Shown one piece after another: positions 23,705-35,600 of a stretch of 64,000 nucleotides of DNA. The notes below the pieces were generated by a model that worked only from the letters and a program-made list of their open reading frames with translations, was not told the origin of the DNA and did no database searches. Both the position numbers and the translations under genes were made by a program. This DNA comes from Coriolopsis trogii. Lineage: Eukaryota; Basidiomycota; Agaricomycetes; Polyporales; Polyporaceae. Each line of letters begins with the position of its first letter. Within the stretch, counting starts at the first letter, position 1. The stretch is from assembly GCA_020543525.1 (NCBI GenBank), contig JAHYIO010000036.1, forward strand, positions 1,984,001-2,048,000. Reading direction: 5' to 3'.

Positions 23705-25826
23705 TCACAAAGCGTAGCGCAAAGATGCCAGTTGTTGTTTGACATCGTATGAGTCGTCCAGTGGGAGAGTGATGCGGGTTTCACGCAGCTCGTCGAGAAA
23801 CACCGCCGTAGAGTCCCTCATCTGGTGTACCTTTGGCGTCTCATATTGCCATCCGTACCCAGTAGGTGCAACCGTCCGAACGATGGGTATGGCTAAATAG
23901 CAAGATATCATCACTACGAGTTAGACAAAATCAAACGGAGGAAGGACTCACGTGGGCACTTCTGGTCGTGGACGTCTTGCCAATCGCTAACATATGATGT
24001 TCAGCTGGTAAGACACGATAGGGCCAAAAGGACGACGTACATATCCCGAAACACTGTATGCTTCACAATCGTAGCGTATCTGGGTCGTCGTTGTACATCC
24101 ATCTCGAGCAACTGCAAATGCCCTCTCAGATCGAGGTGCCAGCGACACATTCATAGACACATACAGAAAGGACGAAAGCTTGCAGATCGACAGGGATCTG
24201 TCGCTTGGCAATCTCCAGACGGATTCGCTGGACCCTGAAGGCCATCAGATGAGGATCCGATGCGCCCGGCAGGTACTCCTAATGCCAGAATTTAGCGGCT
24301 ATAACGCGACGCTGCAACAATCGTCGGACTTACATCTTCCATCAGCATCCATACCATAGTCGTGCCCAGGGACCAGTAGTCCGCACGCTCATCGTAGGTC
24401 TTGGAGCTGCCCTCGTCCAGCATGCAAAGCAGTTCAGGAGGTGCGAACATCTTGGTCATGATCGTCATCGACTCGGGTCCACGCACAATCTGCCCCTTGG
24501 TGTTCATAAACTGCACGCCGCCATAGTCCCCAATAACACAGTGGCCGTTCTCGTTGATCAAGATATTGTGAGGCTTGATGTCATGGTGGATAATCCTCTG
24601 GCGATGGAGAAAATCGAGTCCCAGGATCTAAATGAACAGTCAACTGGTCAGAGATGGAGACGACGCGGGTCGTGACATGAAGCACGTACCACCTCAGCGC
24701 AAATCAAAACCAGACTATCAAAAGCCAACTTCCCCTTGTACGCAGTCAACTCGCCGCCGGTGCATACCTCGGTCAGTATGTGAAGGTATCCCATGGACGA
24801 CTGCCATGCCCACAGTCTATATTGGAGGTGAGGGCGCAGGAGAAACGGTGACAGGTCCCGCGACGAAGCCAAGAAGGATAGCACCCGGATCTCGTTGATG
24901 ACACCGCGGCACGACGTCCTCGACATGCGCCCGGCACAGTGCACGACCTTCATCGCTGACTCTGTCCCAGTCTCGGTGTTGAACACGAGATATACACACC
25001 CAAAGCCTCCCAGACCAAGAACACCGCTGGTCAGCCACTTCTTCGAGGATGAGGGTGGAACGCTTAAAAGGTTATGCTGGAGGACACGCCAGTGAGGCGG
25101 AATCGGTACAGTGCGGGCGGGACCTTCAGGGGAGACACCGAGTTCGCGAGCGCCGAGCAAGGCAGCACGCTCTTCGCGGGGAGGCACCAAATTGCCGAAA
25201 CTGGAGTGTACGCTCGCGCTGGCTGGGACGGGCTGGGCCGCAGCCATCATTGGAAACGGTATGCCGCCCCTCACAGCTCGAGGAGGCCCGTCAGGCACCC
25301 TCCGGGGACCGCAGCCAGACTCAAGGACCTTGTTCAGGTCCTCAAGGAACGGAATGTCTAACGACACAGGTGGCCTGGGAGGACGAGGAGGGGTATTTCT
25401 GGTGCCGAGCGAAGTGCATATGTGCCCTTGGGCGACACCAGGCGAGACCTCAGGGCGCTTGTGCCACAAGATGTTTCCCAGCTTGCGTCGTATGTGTTGG
25501 AGGGAGAGGACCTTGCGAGCGGATTTTTTCAGACTGAAAAGGGAGCCTCTCCGATAGACAGCCGCCTGACCCGTGACATTCTCTTGATGGCCATGCATGC
25601 TTGTGCGACCATAAGGGAGAACAGCCGCCTGGGGCAGAAAGCTTGCAGACGGGGGAGGCAAGCGGAAGCTACGACCCCGCTCCCCAGAGCGCACCCTAAC
25701 CATGCGCGAGGCGTTCCCGGTATCGAGCGGACTCACCGCGTCACCGAACGTCCCCTCGTCCATTGAACCCCCCGTCTTCCTCGCCCCGCGACCAAAAGGG
25801 TTGAAGAAGGACGGACGATGGGACAT
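23705..25826 (-). CDS. protein kinase, Ser/Thr type
   Basis: A protein kinase with a disordered, basic and Pro-rich N-terminal region of about 260 residues. Kinase landmarks in order are the Gly-rich loop LGLGGFGCVYLV, the ATP-anchoring Lys in ESAMKVV, the helix-C Glu in VINEIRVLSFL, the hinge region HILTEVCTGGEL, and the catalytic loop IIHHDIKPHNILINENGH. The metal-binding triplet is DYG (VIGDYGGV) rather than DFG. Then come APPELLC and DYWSLGTTMVWML. All catalytic residues are present, so it should be active. The C-terminal lobe is interrupted by several short introns, and the protein ends LASLRYAL at 23705. It resembles AGC-like kinases expanded in Agaricomycetes. I cannot name an orthologue. 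Confidence 0.85.
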
Positions 25827-26529
25827 GGTTATTAAGGCAATGGGAAGGAGCCTCGGAATATAATAGTACCTATCGGTGGTGAATGGTTAGGCTTATGGGG
25901 TGATTTGGAGGGCAAAGGGAAACTCACAGTGAGTGCAGGAGATGAGCGATGGGTAGATGGGGGGCGAGAAAGCGAGTGAATAAATACCTAAGGACGGAGT
26001 GCCATCTGAGAGTGCCATTCGACCACACTCTCTTTGCACCAAAGCCACCATATACACAAAGCGCACGAGGCAGCAGCCACTGGTTCTGTAAAGGAGACAA
26101 AGGATAAGCGAGCGGAGTGCACTGACATTGTGGCCTCGCAGCTCACCTTGGATGCATATGTATTGGCTGCAGCCATTCACGGACTCACCGGCACTTATTA
26201 TGATCTTTCAAGTAACTGAGCCGGACTAAGTCTCCGATCATTGTGAGTTTGCTGTAGGCGACGGGTACCGTCGAACTCCCCCGACGCTGTAGAAGCAACA
26301 CAACGGGTGTAGGTATGAGACATGGGTTGTAGCAGTGGTACTCGCGCTCACTGTAGAGATTGGAGGATCGAGGAAAGGATCGTTTGGCTTGACTTCCAGA
26401 TGGGTTGCCGGTTCACCGCCGCGTCCTGGCGGCAATGATGACATAAACACCAGCGAGTAAGCGCTCGACCGCGCTTGAAGGACTGACTTGCCACCGTCAT
26501 TCGCCTCATACTGTTGCTTCACATCCACT
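25827..26529. other. divergent promoter region, kinase and Isd11 genes
   Basis: 703 bp between the divergent starts of the kinase and the Isd11 gene. Short ORFs only. It should hold both promoters. Confidence 0.45.
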
Positions 26530-26876
26530 ATGGCTAGCGCACCGACCAAGCAATCGCTACTTCATCTGTATCACTCTATGCTACGCACATCTCAGTCGTT
26601 CAGCTCATACAACTTCCGTCACTACTTCGTCAGGCGAACGAAGAGCACGTTCCGAGAGATACAGGTATGTTTGGTATGTAAGCGTCGCCCTTATAATCTG
26701 GTGACTATCCTTTGGCGTAGAATGAGACAGACCCTGCAAAGCTTGCTGCGTTCTATGAGGAGAAGGCGAAGGAGCTCGCTGTGCTCAAGCGTAGTGCGAT
26801 TGTGAATCAGCTTTACGGCGGATGGCGGTTGGTAGTAGAGGATCAGAAGCCCGAGAGGGAACGGGGTCCAAATTGA
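26530..26876 (+). CDS. Isd11 (LYRM4), iron-sulfur cluster assembly factor
   Basis: Isd11 is the small mitochondrial partner of the cysteine desulfurase Nfs1. There are two exons, 26530-26664 and 26721-26876, giving 96 residues, the normal family length. Matches to LYRM4/Isd11 include SMLRTSQSFSSYNFRHYFVRR, then STFREIQ, then EEKAKELAVLKRSAIVNQLY and RLVVED. The name-giving Leu-Tyr-Arg motif reads Leu-Tyr-His here (LHLYHSML); yeast has LYK at the same place. The gene is divergent from the kinase gene and tandem with the VTT-domain gene. Confidence 0.92.
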
Positions 26877-27491
26877 CGGTGTGTGGCATTGTTCATTCCA
26901 CCACGCAATAGTCAGACTGACGGCCATGCTTCTTGTCAGAAGGCTACGCTATGTTATGTGCAACTATGTATATTGTATGGTCATAATGCTAGTGTCGGCC
27001 GGTAGGAGGTCTGAGATTTGACTAGCGCGCCTTCAACAAGTATGAATGACGTGCTTTGCATCTGTCGCCCAGAAAAGAATATGCGTTGTATGTGTTCTCA
27101 AAGTTAGTCTTTGTGGGTGCTTTTTGCGTGTGGACGGCCAGTACATAGTGGGCTCGTGAACCCAGCATAGCCCGGTTTGATAGAATGGCAGTATCTCGTC
27201 ATGGATTCTGAGGCTATCAGGTGTGGATGCGAGTTGGTTTGTGGGTTGAACTAGACGGGGGATGCTGCATCTCTCTGCAGTTGTGAGAGACATCTGAAGG
27301 TTGGCTGAGCTCGTGAGGTTTGCGATGACGTGCGGCAAGTGACGCTCGGAGAGGGGGCGGCCGGGGAGAAGTCCCACGCACCTCGGCGAGCGCTGGGAGT
27401 GCAGCGATGACCGACTGGAGCAACTCCGACTCCGAGACAGGCTCTTGTCATCCACCGTCGACCATCTCCTCTCTCTCTGTGCTCGAGCAGG
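26877..27491. other. intergenic region, Isd11 to VTT gene
   Basis: 615 bp between tandem genes. A minus-strand 200-codon ORF spans it, but its composition is low-complexity Ser/Arg and it runs into the next gene antisense, so I do not count it. Confidence 0.45.
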
Positions 27492-29076
27492 ATGCTCCCT
27501 TCCGCTCCCCAAGACTCCCGCACTCCTTTCGCAAATTACACCCCCACTGTTCACGAGAACAGGTCTACATATTCCATGGCTACAGTCCAAGACGCCCCCT
27601 CCCCGACTTCCAGTACCTCTCTCCTCTCCAACCACTCTGAACCCACCTACGGGGCTGTCACGCCCTCACAACCGTCTCCCCGCAAGCTACTATGGAACGC
27701 CACCCTGAAGATGGCTGCCATATTCTTCTTCAGTGTAGTGATCCTAGGAGGTACTCTCTGGCTAGCTCTTCCGACACTTGAAGAGTGAGTGTGTATGCCT
27801 AGGCCTGCAATGTGCATTTGCTTACAACCAACCCCCAATAGACAAGACAAGCCTATGCTCAAGATCCCGAAGAGTTTCGTCGAGTTACAGGCTCTCAATA
27901 CACTCCTGAAGAAGTACCGTGACATATATCCCTACCGTATCGTCATCTGCTATGTTATCACATACTTCTTGTGAGTGAAACCCTTCGTCTTCACGTTTTC
28001 ACCTTCTGCCATTTCTCGTCCGTCCGGTTTATCTCCCACCGTACATTTGGGATGGTACCACGCTGTTGTTCTATAGCGCTACCAAGGACCTGCTCCGGCC
28101 AGTGTATACTGGCTGTTGGTCGAGTGGCAGGGACGGGCGTTGTACTCGGCGTTGGACCATGCTGCGGCTCTGCACGTGTGCAAAAGGAGACTATGTGATT
28201 GTTCGTGATGGTGGGAAGCCTGCCATGACCTCCGCGCTCATTCACCGAGCTCTCTTTCTCTAACGTCGATCGGTCTGCGCGTGGCTAATGACATGTTGTT
28301 GCAGCCTACAAGCATTCTCACTACCAGGTTCAATGTACTTGTCTATACTGGGAGGTGCGGTATGGGGCGTCCCGCGGGCCTTGCCACTCGCTTGCGCGTG
28401 TGTAGCGACCGGCGCGACGCTTTGCTACCTCATTAGCGCCGCACTCGGGCCCGCCCTCCTCACAATGCCGAAATGGAAGGCGAAACTGGACGTCTGGTCG
28501 GAGAAGCTCCGCGCGCACAAGGACGACATAATTTCCTTCCTCATCGTCCTCCGCATCGCGCCATTGCCCCCACACTGGGTCGTGAACGTGCTCTGCCCCC
28601 ACGTTGGCATTGGAATCATCCCGTTCTGGATCAGCACGTTTTTGGGCATCTTCGGCGTCACCGTTATCCATACGACAATTGGAGGAAGCCTCGATGACAT
28701 GACGTCCGCAGAAGACTTCCACCTCATATCGTGGAAGAACTTCTTCGGCCTGTCTGCCGTTGTTGTGGGCGTCATGATCCCAGTCGGCCTGCGGTACTAT
28801 TTCAAACGCGAGATTTCCACTGTTGCAGACGTCGAGGCTGAGGCGGAGGCTGCCGAAGAAGACGCGGAGGCGGGCGATAGGATATTGGCCGAGGGTCCTC
28901 GTATTAACCCAGGCAAGGGCAAGGCAGCACCTCTCATCGTGTTCTCGGACGACGAGAGCGACCTGAGTTCGGAGGTGGACAGCGACGAGGACGTCATCCT
29001 GGAGGCTGGCCCCGCACTCATCATCAAGCACGATAACCAGCCTGTCGTAGCGCCCCGGCAAGACGATCTCCTGTAA
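27492..29076 (+). CDS. VTT-domain membrane protein (TMEM41/DedA type)
   Basis: An ER multi-pass protein of the VTT/SNARE-associated family. TMEM41B and VMP1 in this superfamily are phospholipid scramblases needed for autophagy and lipid droplets. A disordered N-terminus precedes the first helix (AAIFFFSVVILGGTLWLAL). The VTT domain contains YVITYFLLQAFSLPGSMYL, LSILGGAVWG, the re-entrant FLIVLRIAPLPPHWVVNVL, and GTFLG-like STFLGIFGVT. The two Pro-containing segments match the TMEM41 pattern (FLRITP-x-PNW in animals). A long acidic tail (DVEAEAEAAEEDAEAG, DDESDLSSEVDSDED) follows the last helix and has no counterpart in animal TMEM41B. The second intron is unusually long for this window, about 330 bp, from near 27971 to 28303. 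Confidence 0.87.
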
Positions 29077-32000
29077 TCCCATCCCATCCTTCGACCGCAT
29101 TACGACCCCCAGGCCGTCTGGGCCATGTCATGACATCGCATCGCATTGTAGACTCAGCTGCCGCATCGTAACTCCCTCCCCGTCTCTCCGTGTATTGTAT
29201 GCCGAACGGACCTGGACGTGTTGCTCGTCCACCCTGTTCTCGACCTCCTCCCACCAGCGTGTTTCCGTAGATGCTAACTATATGTCGAGGCTGGGTCGTC
29301 CTCCTTCCCAGCTCTCGCTTACCTTCCTTCCATGGTTCGACGTGATCTGGACTGTCCGTTCTCCGCCTTTCCGCCTCCCGGTCCCCCGGTCAGCGGTCGA
29401 GGCGTGTCGGTGGTGACGTATAGTTTTACTGTCTTGAATCCATCCTCCGTCTCGCTGAGGCGGTGTATATACCATGCTCGCTTCCTTTTACATACGTGTA
29501 TGACTAGGTCACTTAATACGGCGTTCGGGACTGTACAAATACAAGGCGTAAATTCTTGGCAGACTGGCGGCAAGAGGTAGTACATACACCGCGCGGAGGG
29601 TGTACTAGCCGAAGATGTGTCGAACTGCGGGCTGAGATGGACACCGATTGAGTTCCAGGTCCATGAGGTGGGTGCTGCGAGGTAGCTATGGCTCGCTATG
29701 AGACGCGCGGATGGTCAGGAGCGCACTGCACGAACGCAGCATTGCGGCAGCCGGCGTCTTCCGTCCGTTGCCTAGAGTCTGGAGCAGCCTTGCAAAGTGA
29801 ACCATTGTGAGTCCCCGAGGGCCACAGACGATTCTCGCGGCTTGGGGTGGATGTGGATGTGTCTATAGGGGGAGTGCAATCCTGCGACTGCTGTCACAAT
29901 GCAGATCGTTCGGAGAGTGTGACATTATTGGTAGCGCTGGGCAGCCCGTTACACTTCAACGTTCAACGGCGGCAGCGCCTGGTGTCACCGCGGGCGCATC
30001 TGCATCGTAGGTTTGGGCTGACAACGATGCACATGAGGGGCCGCGCAAGATGAGATGAGATGAAACTTCGTGGAGTCGGAGCGCTACCACACGAAACCGC
30101 ACGTACCGCAGCGGCGAACGGTTCTAGACCACTGTGGACCAGCTTGTGAGCGATGCCTTCGAGTCACAGGGACTCGAGTACACTCACACATCGTCCTGGG
30201 AGCCAAGGCCTCCAACCCCAATTCTGGACCGCTTTGCGCGTTGAGCGTTCGAGGGTGCAAGAGTCGTTGGGCGTCTTGAGGTTATACGTAAGGGATTGAC
30301 CTCCCGCGTTCTTCCTGGGCGGAGGCCATACTCGTGGAGAAACAGCGACTGAGTGCGGATACGCAGAGGAGGCTAGACGATGGGGCCAGGCCAATCTCTG
30401 GCGTCGACTATACGGTCAGAAGGAGTCCACCACGCTCGCCGAGGGGGATGGAGTGGGAGTCTTCGATGCAGAAAGGGGGCAGGTATGAGCGTCTGAGCGC
30501 GGGGGTTGGGTCGAGACTCGGCACTCGAGGATGCAAGCGGTTGGCATTCTGGTACTTGTATTGAGAGACGTTCTGAACGCGAAGGGCTTATACTTACCTG
30601 AATGGATCGAGGTGTTCGATCGGAGGGTTTTTGCCGCCGTAGAAGGAGCGACCTGGAGCGCGTTACGCGGCGTCGAGATTGGCAAGAGAATCGCTGACGA
30701 TGTCGATACGCAGTGACGGAGAATCGTAAAGGCAAAAGTGGAGGACGGTAAGAGACGCAGCCAGTTGCATCTAGCTGCGGTCTGTCCATCATCACAAATA
30801 GTGCAATGTCCGCACCAGGCGAAATGACGTTGTCGTCGAGGTGACGGAGATGAAGTGATATTGCAGCTCTGGATCTGCGGTTGCGAAGGACACCGGGGAC
30901 TCATGACCTCAGCGCAGGTGCATTGCAATAATGTTCGAGAGGAGGCTTCATTGAACGAGTGCGGGGGAAATAGTTGTGGGCGTGAACAAGGTACGAGCTC
31001 TCGGTACGGTGAATTGATTGATATCCGCCGAGGCTGGAGCTCGGCGGCGGCAGTGTCGGCACTGCATGGGCATCGGGCAGTGAGCCAGCGGAGCCGGACG
31101 GGCCAGCGGAGGGCGGTCCTGACTCTGGTGGGCGTTGGCGGGGAGGAGGTCCGAGCACGATCGGGGAGGACGACGCGGTACTCGCGCCGTCGTTGCCTAA
31201 AGGAGGCTCAGCCACACGGCGCGCCAGTGACAATAGCATAGTGTGACATCGACGTACGAGTGACACGCCCTTGCTACGGAGGCTCCGCGCCTTCTCCAGT
31301 ATCTCGCCGGCCAGTCCGGGATGAAAGTGCGTCATAAGTCCCATGTCCATCAATGCAACGACGAGTGCGTTCGTCGGTGGAATGTTACTGTGGCCATGAT
31401 CCCGGTTATCTTGGGTGAGGTTACAAGCTCGTCGCAAACCAGCAGTGACGACCGTCGAGCGGTCGACCTAGATCGTTGCCACTATTCTTGACGACGTCTA
31501 GGCTGCTGTGCTGTATACCGTCGTTGGGTTGGAGTCTAGCTATCCATCGCCCAACAGTTCCCAGCTGTGCATGATGAACCCCATGGCCAGTTTCCGTCAG
31601 AGGCGCCGCTCGTGCCAGCTCCAGCCAGTGTGAAACGGGACATATCCCCCCGCGCATCGAGACGTCCGGGTCAGACGTGGCGAAAGTGGCATGTGCACCG
31701 AGGCAAGCACGGACCAGGGCGCAGGAGCCGAGCTAACGCCGGGTGGATGGAGAGGGAAGGAAGGCATGTGCACGAGTGCGGACAGGTGGGGGAGAGGGAA
31801 CCGTGCACGGAGCAGGAGCTGGCACGTACGGCCGGACAGGCGGGCAGGAAGCATGTCCAGTCTGGTCAGATGTTCTTCCCGATAGCTGATAATGCGCGTG
31901 AGGCTTGAGCGCACCGAGCCACAGACCAGGGAGGTTTGACTGACTGCATGGCCGTTCCAGCGTGCCGCTCAACGAGGGAGTCGGTGGTGTGGCCCCGGAC

Positions 32001-32612
32001 TGCATGCAGAGCAGCCTGAGTGAGCACTGGCAGACGCGGTGCATGCATGTCACACTCGGCGCTACCTCCTCTCTCTCTGTCTTCCATATATGGTCAGTCA
32101 CATCCTATCGTCACAGATAGTCACAGCGTCCTCCCCACCCCCGCCACACCCTCTGGCACGCCGCCGGGAGGACGAAGGAGGGGCAGGCAGAGGAATGGTC
32201 GATAGCAGACTTCATTGGACCACAGCATGCGTCTATGGCAAGGGGAGGACAGCGTAGAGGATGGGCGGCTGTTCAGGCTCCGCCACAGATTTGTGTTTGA
32301 GCGTGTATACCGTTATTCAGGGCTTCGCCGAACTCACGTTGCCCCCGACTGCTCTTCCCTCCCACCACCACCGTCCTCATCGTCCGCCCTCCCTTCCCCC
32401 CTCCTCTCTCCTCTACCGACTGCTCCCTCGAGCACGAATCGCGCTCGTTGCCGCTCCCGTCCCCGCCCACCTCACCCGTCGCCTCGTGCGCTTCCCCGGC
32501 CCACGCATCCGCACGGACCTATCTCATATCCTCCTCCAGCTTGCTGCTCGTCCTTCCCTATCCCATCCGCGCGCCATCGGCCTCTCTGGCTGATCGCCCC
32601 ACCTAGCTCACA
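29077..32612. other. 3.5-kb region without a recognisable gene
   Basis: This is the largest gap in the window. The left part (to about 29600) is probably the 3' UTR of the VTT gene. The right part (from about 32000), CT-rich, is the promoter and leader of the SWI1-like gene. In between, the minus strand shows a 178-codon frame (30901-31437) with Pro/Ser-rich content. It also shows a good splice donor (rev. comp. near 30595-30602, CAG/GTAAGT) with a possible acceptor about 45 bases on. No frame resembles a protein I know. It may hold a fast-evolving gene, a relic or a non-coding RNA. Confidence 0.4.
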
Positions 32613-35600
32613 ATGCTACCCAACAACTATGTCGGCGGCGGCCAGCCAGGTCTTCCGCAGTCACAGCCACAACCAGGCCCTCAGCAGGGCATGGGTAATA
32701 TGACAGGCGACCAGGCCCGTATGTGGCATATGCAGCAACAACAACAACAACAGCAACAGCAACAGCAGCAACTGCACCATCAACAGCAACAACTCGCTGC
32801 TCTGAGGGCGCAACATCCCAATGGGAACCCAGTCGCGGTGCGTGTCTCTCCTTAACTCGACCTTCCTCCCCCGCGCCTCTCTCCCCTTTATTCTCCTTGC
32901 AACATTGCACTACTTTTCTACTTCACAACTTCATCCCTCATCCGATGACAGTTCCATGCCTCTCCATTGCTCTCTCCACTGCCTTAATCTCGCCGCGGCA
33001 TTTACTCACGCCCGTCTGATTATGTCATCATACCCGAGTCTCTGCCCGCAAAACGGGAACAAGTGCTGACTACCTGTTCGTTTCTTCAAAAAGATGATGG
33101 AGTTTCTGCGCCAACACAACGCTACCAATCAGTCTCAGGGAATGCCTCAGCAACGACCTCAGCTACCCTTCGGATCCATGGCTCAGCTTGGCGCTAATGG
33201 CGCTTCATTCCCTCACGACCCCTCACAAGGCCTCTCGAACGCCCAGCCTCAGTTTGGCAATATGCCGGGCGGCCAGGCATTCAACCAGGCGCAGATGCAA
33301 ACGCTACGAAATCAGGCTGCCATGTTCAATCCCCAGGCAGGCGAACCGATGCGCCAACTCAACCTCATACTCGCGCAGAACCAGAATCAGCAAAACCAGA
33401 ATGGCGTCCCCAACCCCATGGCCGCATTCCAGCGATTACAGCCACAACAACAGCCGCAGCCGCACATGCAACAGCATCAGCCCTCCCACCCGCAGCACTC
33501 GCAGCCCATCGGCGCCCCTCAGATCCCAGCCGGTTTGTTCAACGGGCAGATGAACTCGATGCCTCCTGGCATGCAGTCGAACTTCGCTCAGGCCAACGCG
33601 CTAGCGCAGGCTCGGCAGGCTAGTATGATGTCCCAGCAGAGCATGCAAGAAGGCCAAATGCAGTCGCAGCAGCCCCAAGAGCGTCGTCCGATCAATCTCC
33701 AGGACATGCAGAGCAAAGCTCAGATACTGAGGGCCCAGATCACACAGGGCGAAATGCGCGTGAAGGCGTTGCAGCAAAATAGTGCTAACGCGCCCTCCGA
33801 CCAAGCCGCCGCCGAGATCAACAGGATGCAGAGTCAGATAGACCTCCGGAGACAGGCTTTGGGGAGGATCATGGCGATGGTACACACCGCCGCTGCTGGC
33901 GGTGGTGGTCCGGGGAATTTCAATCTTGTGAACATGTGAGTCTTGTTGACAGTGCGCCCCATGCTCCGTCCGCTGAGTGCTCCCTGTAGGAAACCACCTG
34001 CCGCTTCGCCCGCGTCCCATCCGCGCATGCCTGGTGGTCCCACCAATCCGTCGCAGGTGGGTTGGATGCAGCAGCCCGGTCCGTCGGCGTCACCCGCACA
34101 ATTCGGCACCAGCCCGCGACCGATGCAGGCAAGCATGATCCAGAACGCGCATCCACAGCCGTCTATGCCCTCGATGAGCACCCCGCAGCTTCCCGCTCAG
34201 ATCGCCGCCTCTCAGCAGGGTCAGCACCGCCTCTCCACTCCGTTGCAACAGCCCGCGAACGGAGGCGGAGCTCTCCATGGCACACCGCAGCCGCCGCAGG
34301 GTCCAGCGCCTAACCACAACGGGCCGGTGAACGGGCAGCCCTCACAACAGGTCCCTATGGCGCCCTTCCCCATTGCTCTCAACCAGCAACAGTTTCAGAG
34401 GATGTACTGGGAGCAATGGGCCGCCAAATTTCCGCCCAAGGATCTCGGCCTTCTAAAGTTTGACGGTCGGCAGATCGACCTGTTCCAGTTGCACCAGGAA
34501 GTGATGCATAACGGGTCGTACCGAAACGTCAGTAGTCTTACTAGGTCTTTTCTTTATACGTGTCGGCTGATCTTGCTCATCCAGGTGAACCAGAAGGACT
34601 TGTGGCCGGTCATCGGCGCGAAGCTCGGCTTCGTACACTTCCCTGGGCAGAACGGTGAACCAGGCAGAGCAGGGCCCGCTCTCGCTGCGCACCTAGAGAA
34701 CATCTACAAGGAGTTCCTGCTGGAATTCGACCAGCAATACATCCGGCAGCTTATCCATCACAGACGGCAGTTCCAGCAGCAGAAGTTGATGAACGCTAAC
34801 GCCGCCGCCGGTCCATCGGACGGCTCTGTTGCTGTCCAGAATTCACTACCGCAGGAGCTAGTGGCCAACGTCAAGGACCCGAAGCTGTTCAACGAGCTAG
34901 TGCAATACTCGATGCTCAGCGTCGCGGATCTCCAACAGCGCAACGTCCCTCCTAACATCATCCAGATCGTCGAGCACTATCGAGAGCAGCTGAGGAACCA
35001 GTTCGAGCAGCAACGGAAGTTCCGAGGGAACATTCAGAACGCCCAACAGCAAGTCTCCCAGGGCGCCCAACAGGCCGCCATGGCTCAACAGCGGAACATG
35101 TCGAACCAGATGCTGAACGCACAACAGCAACAACAGCAGCAACAGGTGATGATGAACGGCGGAGGTCAGCAGCAGCAGCAGCAGCAGCAGATGAACGGCA
35201 TGGCGGCGATGAACAAACCTGCCATGTCTAACCAACAGCTCGCGCCAGGTATGCAGTCGATGCCGTCCGGGTCGCAGGGCAATATGCAGCAGCCTGTTGC
35301 GTCGGGTTCGATGCAGGGTACTCCTGGGCGTGCTCCTTCAGCCGCACAGCTGCGCGCTTCGTTGGAGATGGTGAACAGGTTGAAGGCTGAGAACAAGAGT
35401 AGGTTCGACTGTTATTTGCGCAATTCTGAAGCTAACATTCTGTGGAAGATCATACGTCGGGAACACCGCGTTTCCTCGAAATAACGGAGGCTCAACGTAT
35501 CGAATACAACGTGAATTTCGAGAAGCTTTACCGCTTGATCGTAGAAGTCGATGCGAAACTTCCCCACTTTGCGTTGTTCATGAGGGAAGAAGTCATCAAG

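Noticed and set aside
27033..27635. 200-codon minus-strand ORF
   Set aside because: Low-complexity Arg/Ser composition, overlaps the start of the VTT gene antisense, and no splice or start context supports it.
28330..29100. 256-codon minus-strand ORF
   Set aside because: Antisense to the main VTT-domain exon, which has clear homology. The antisense product resembles nothing.
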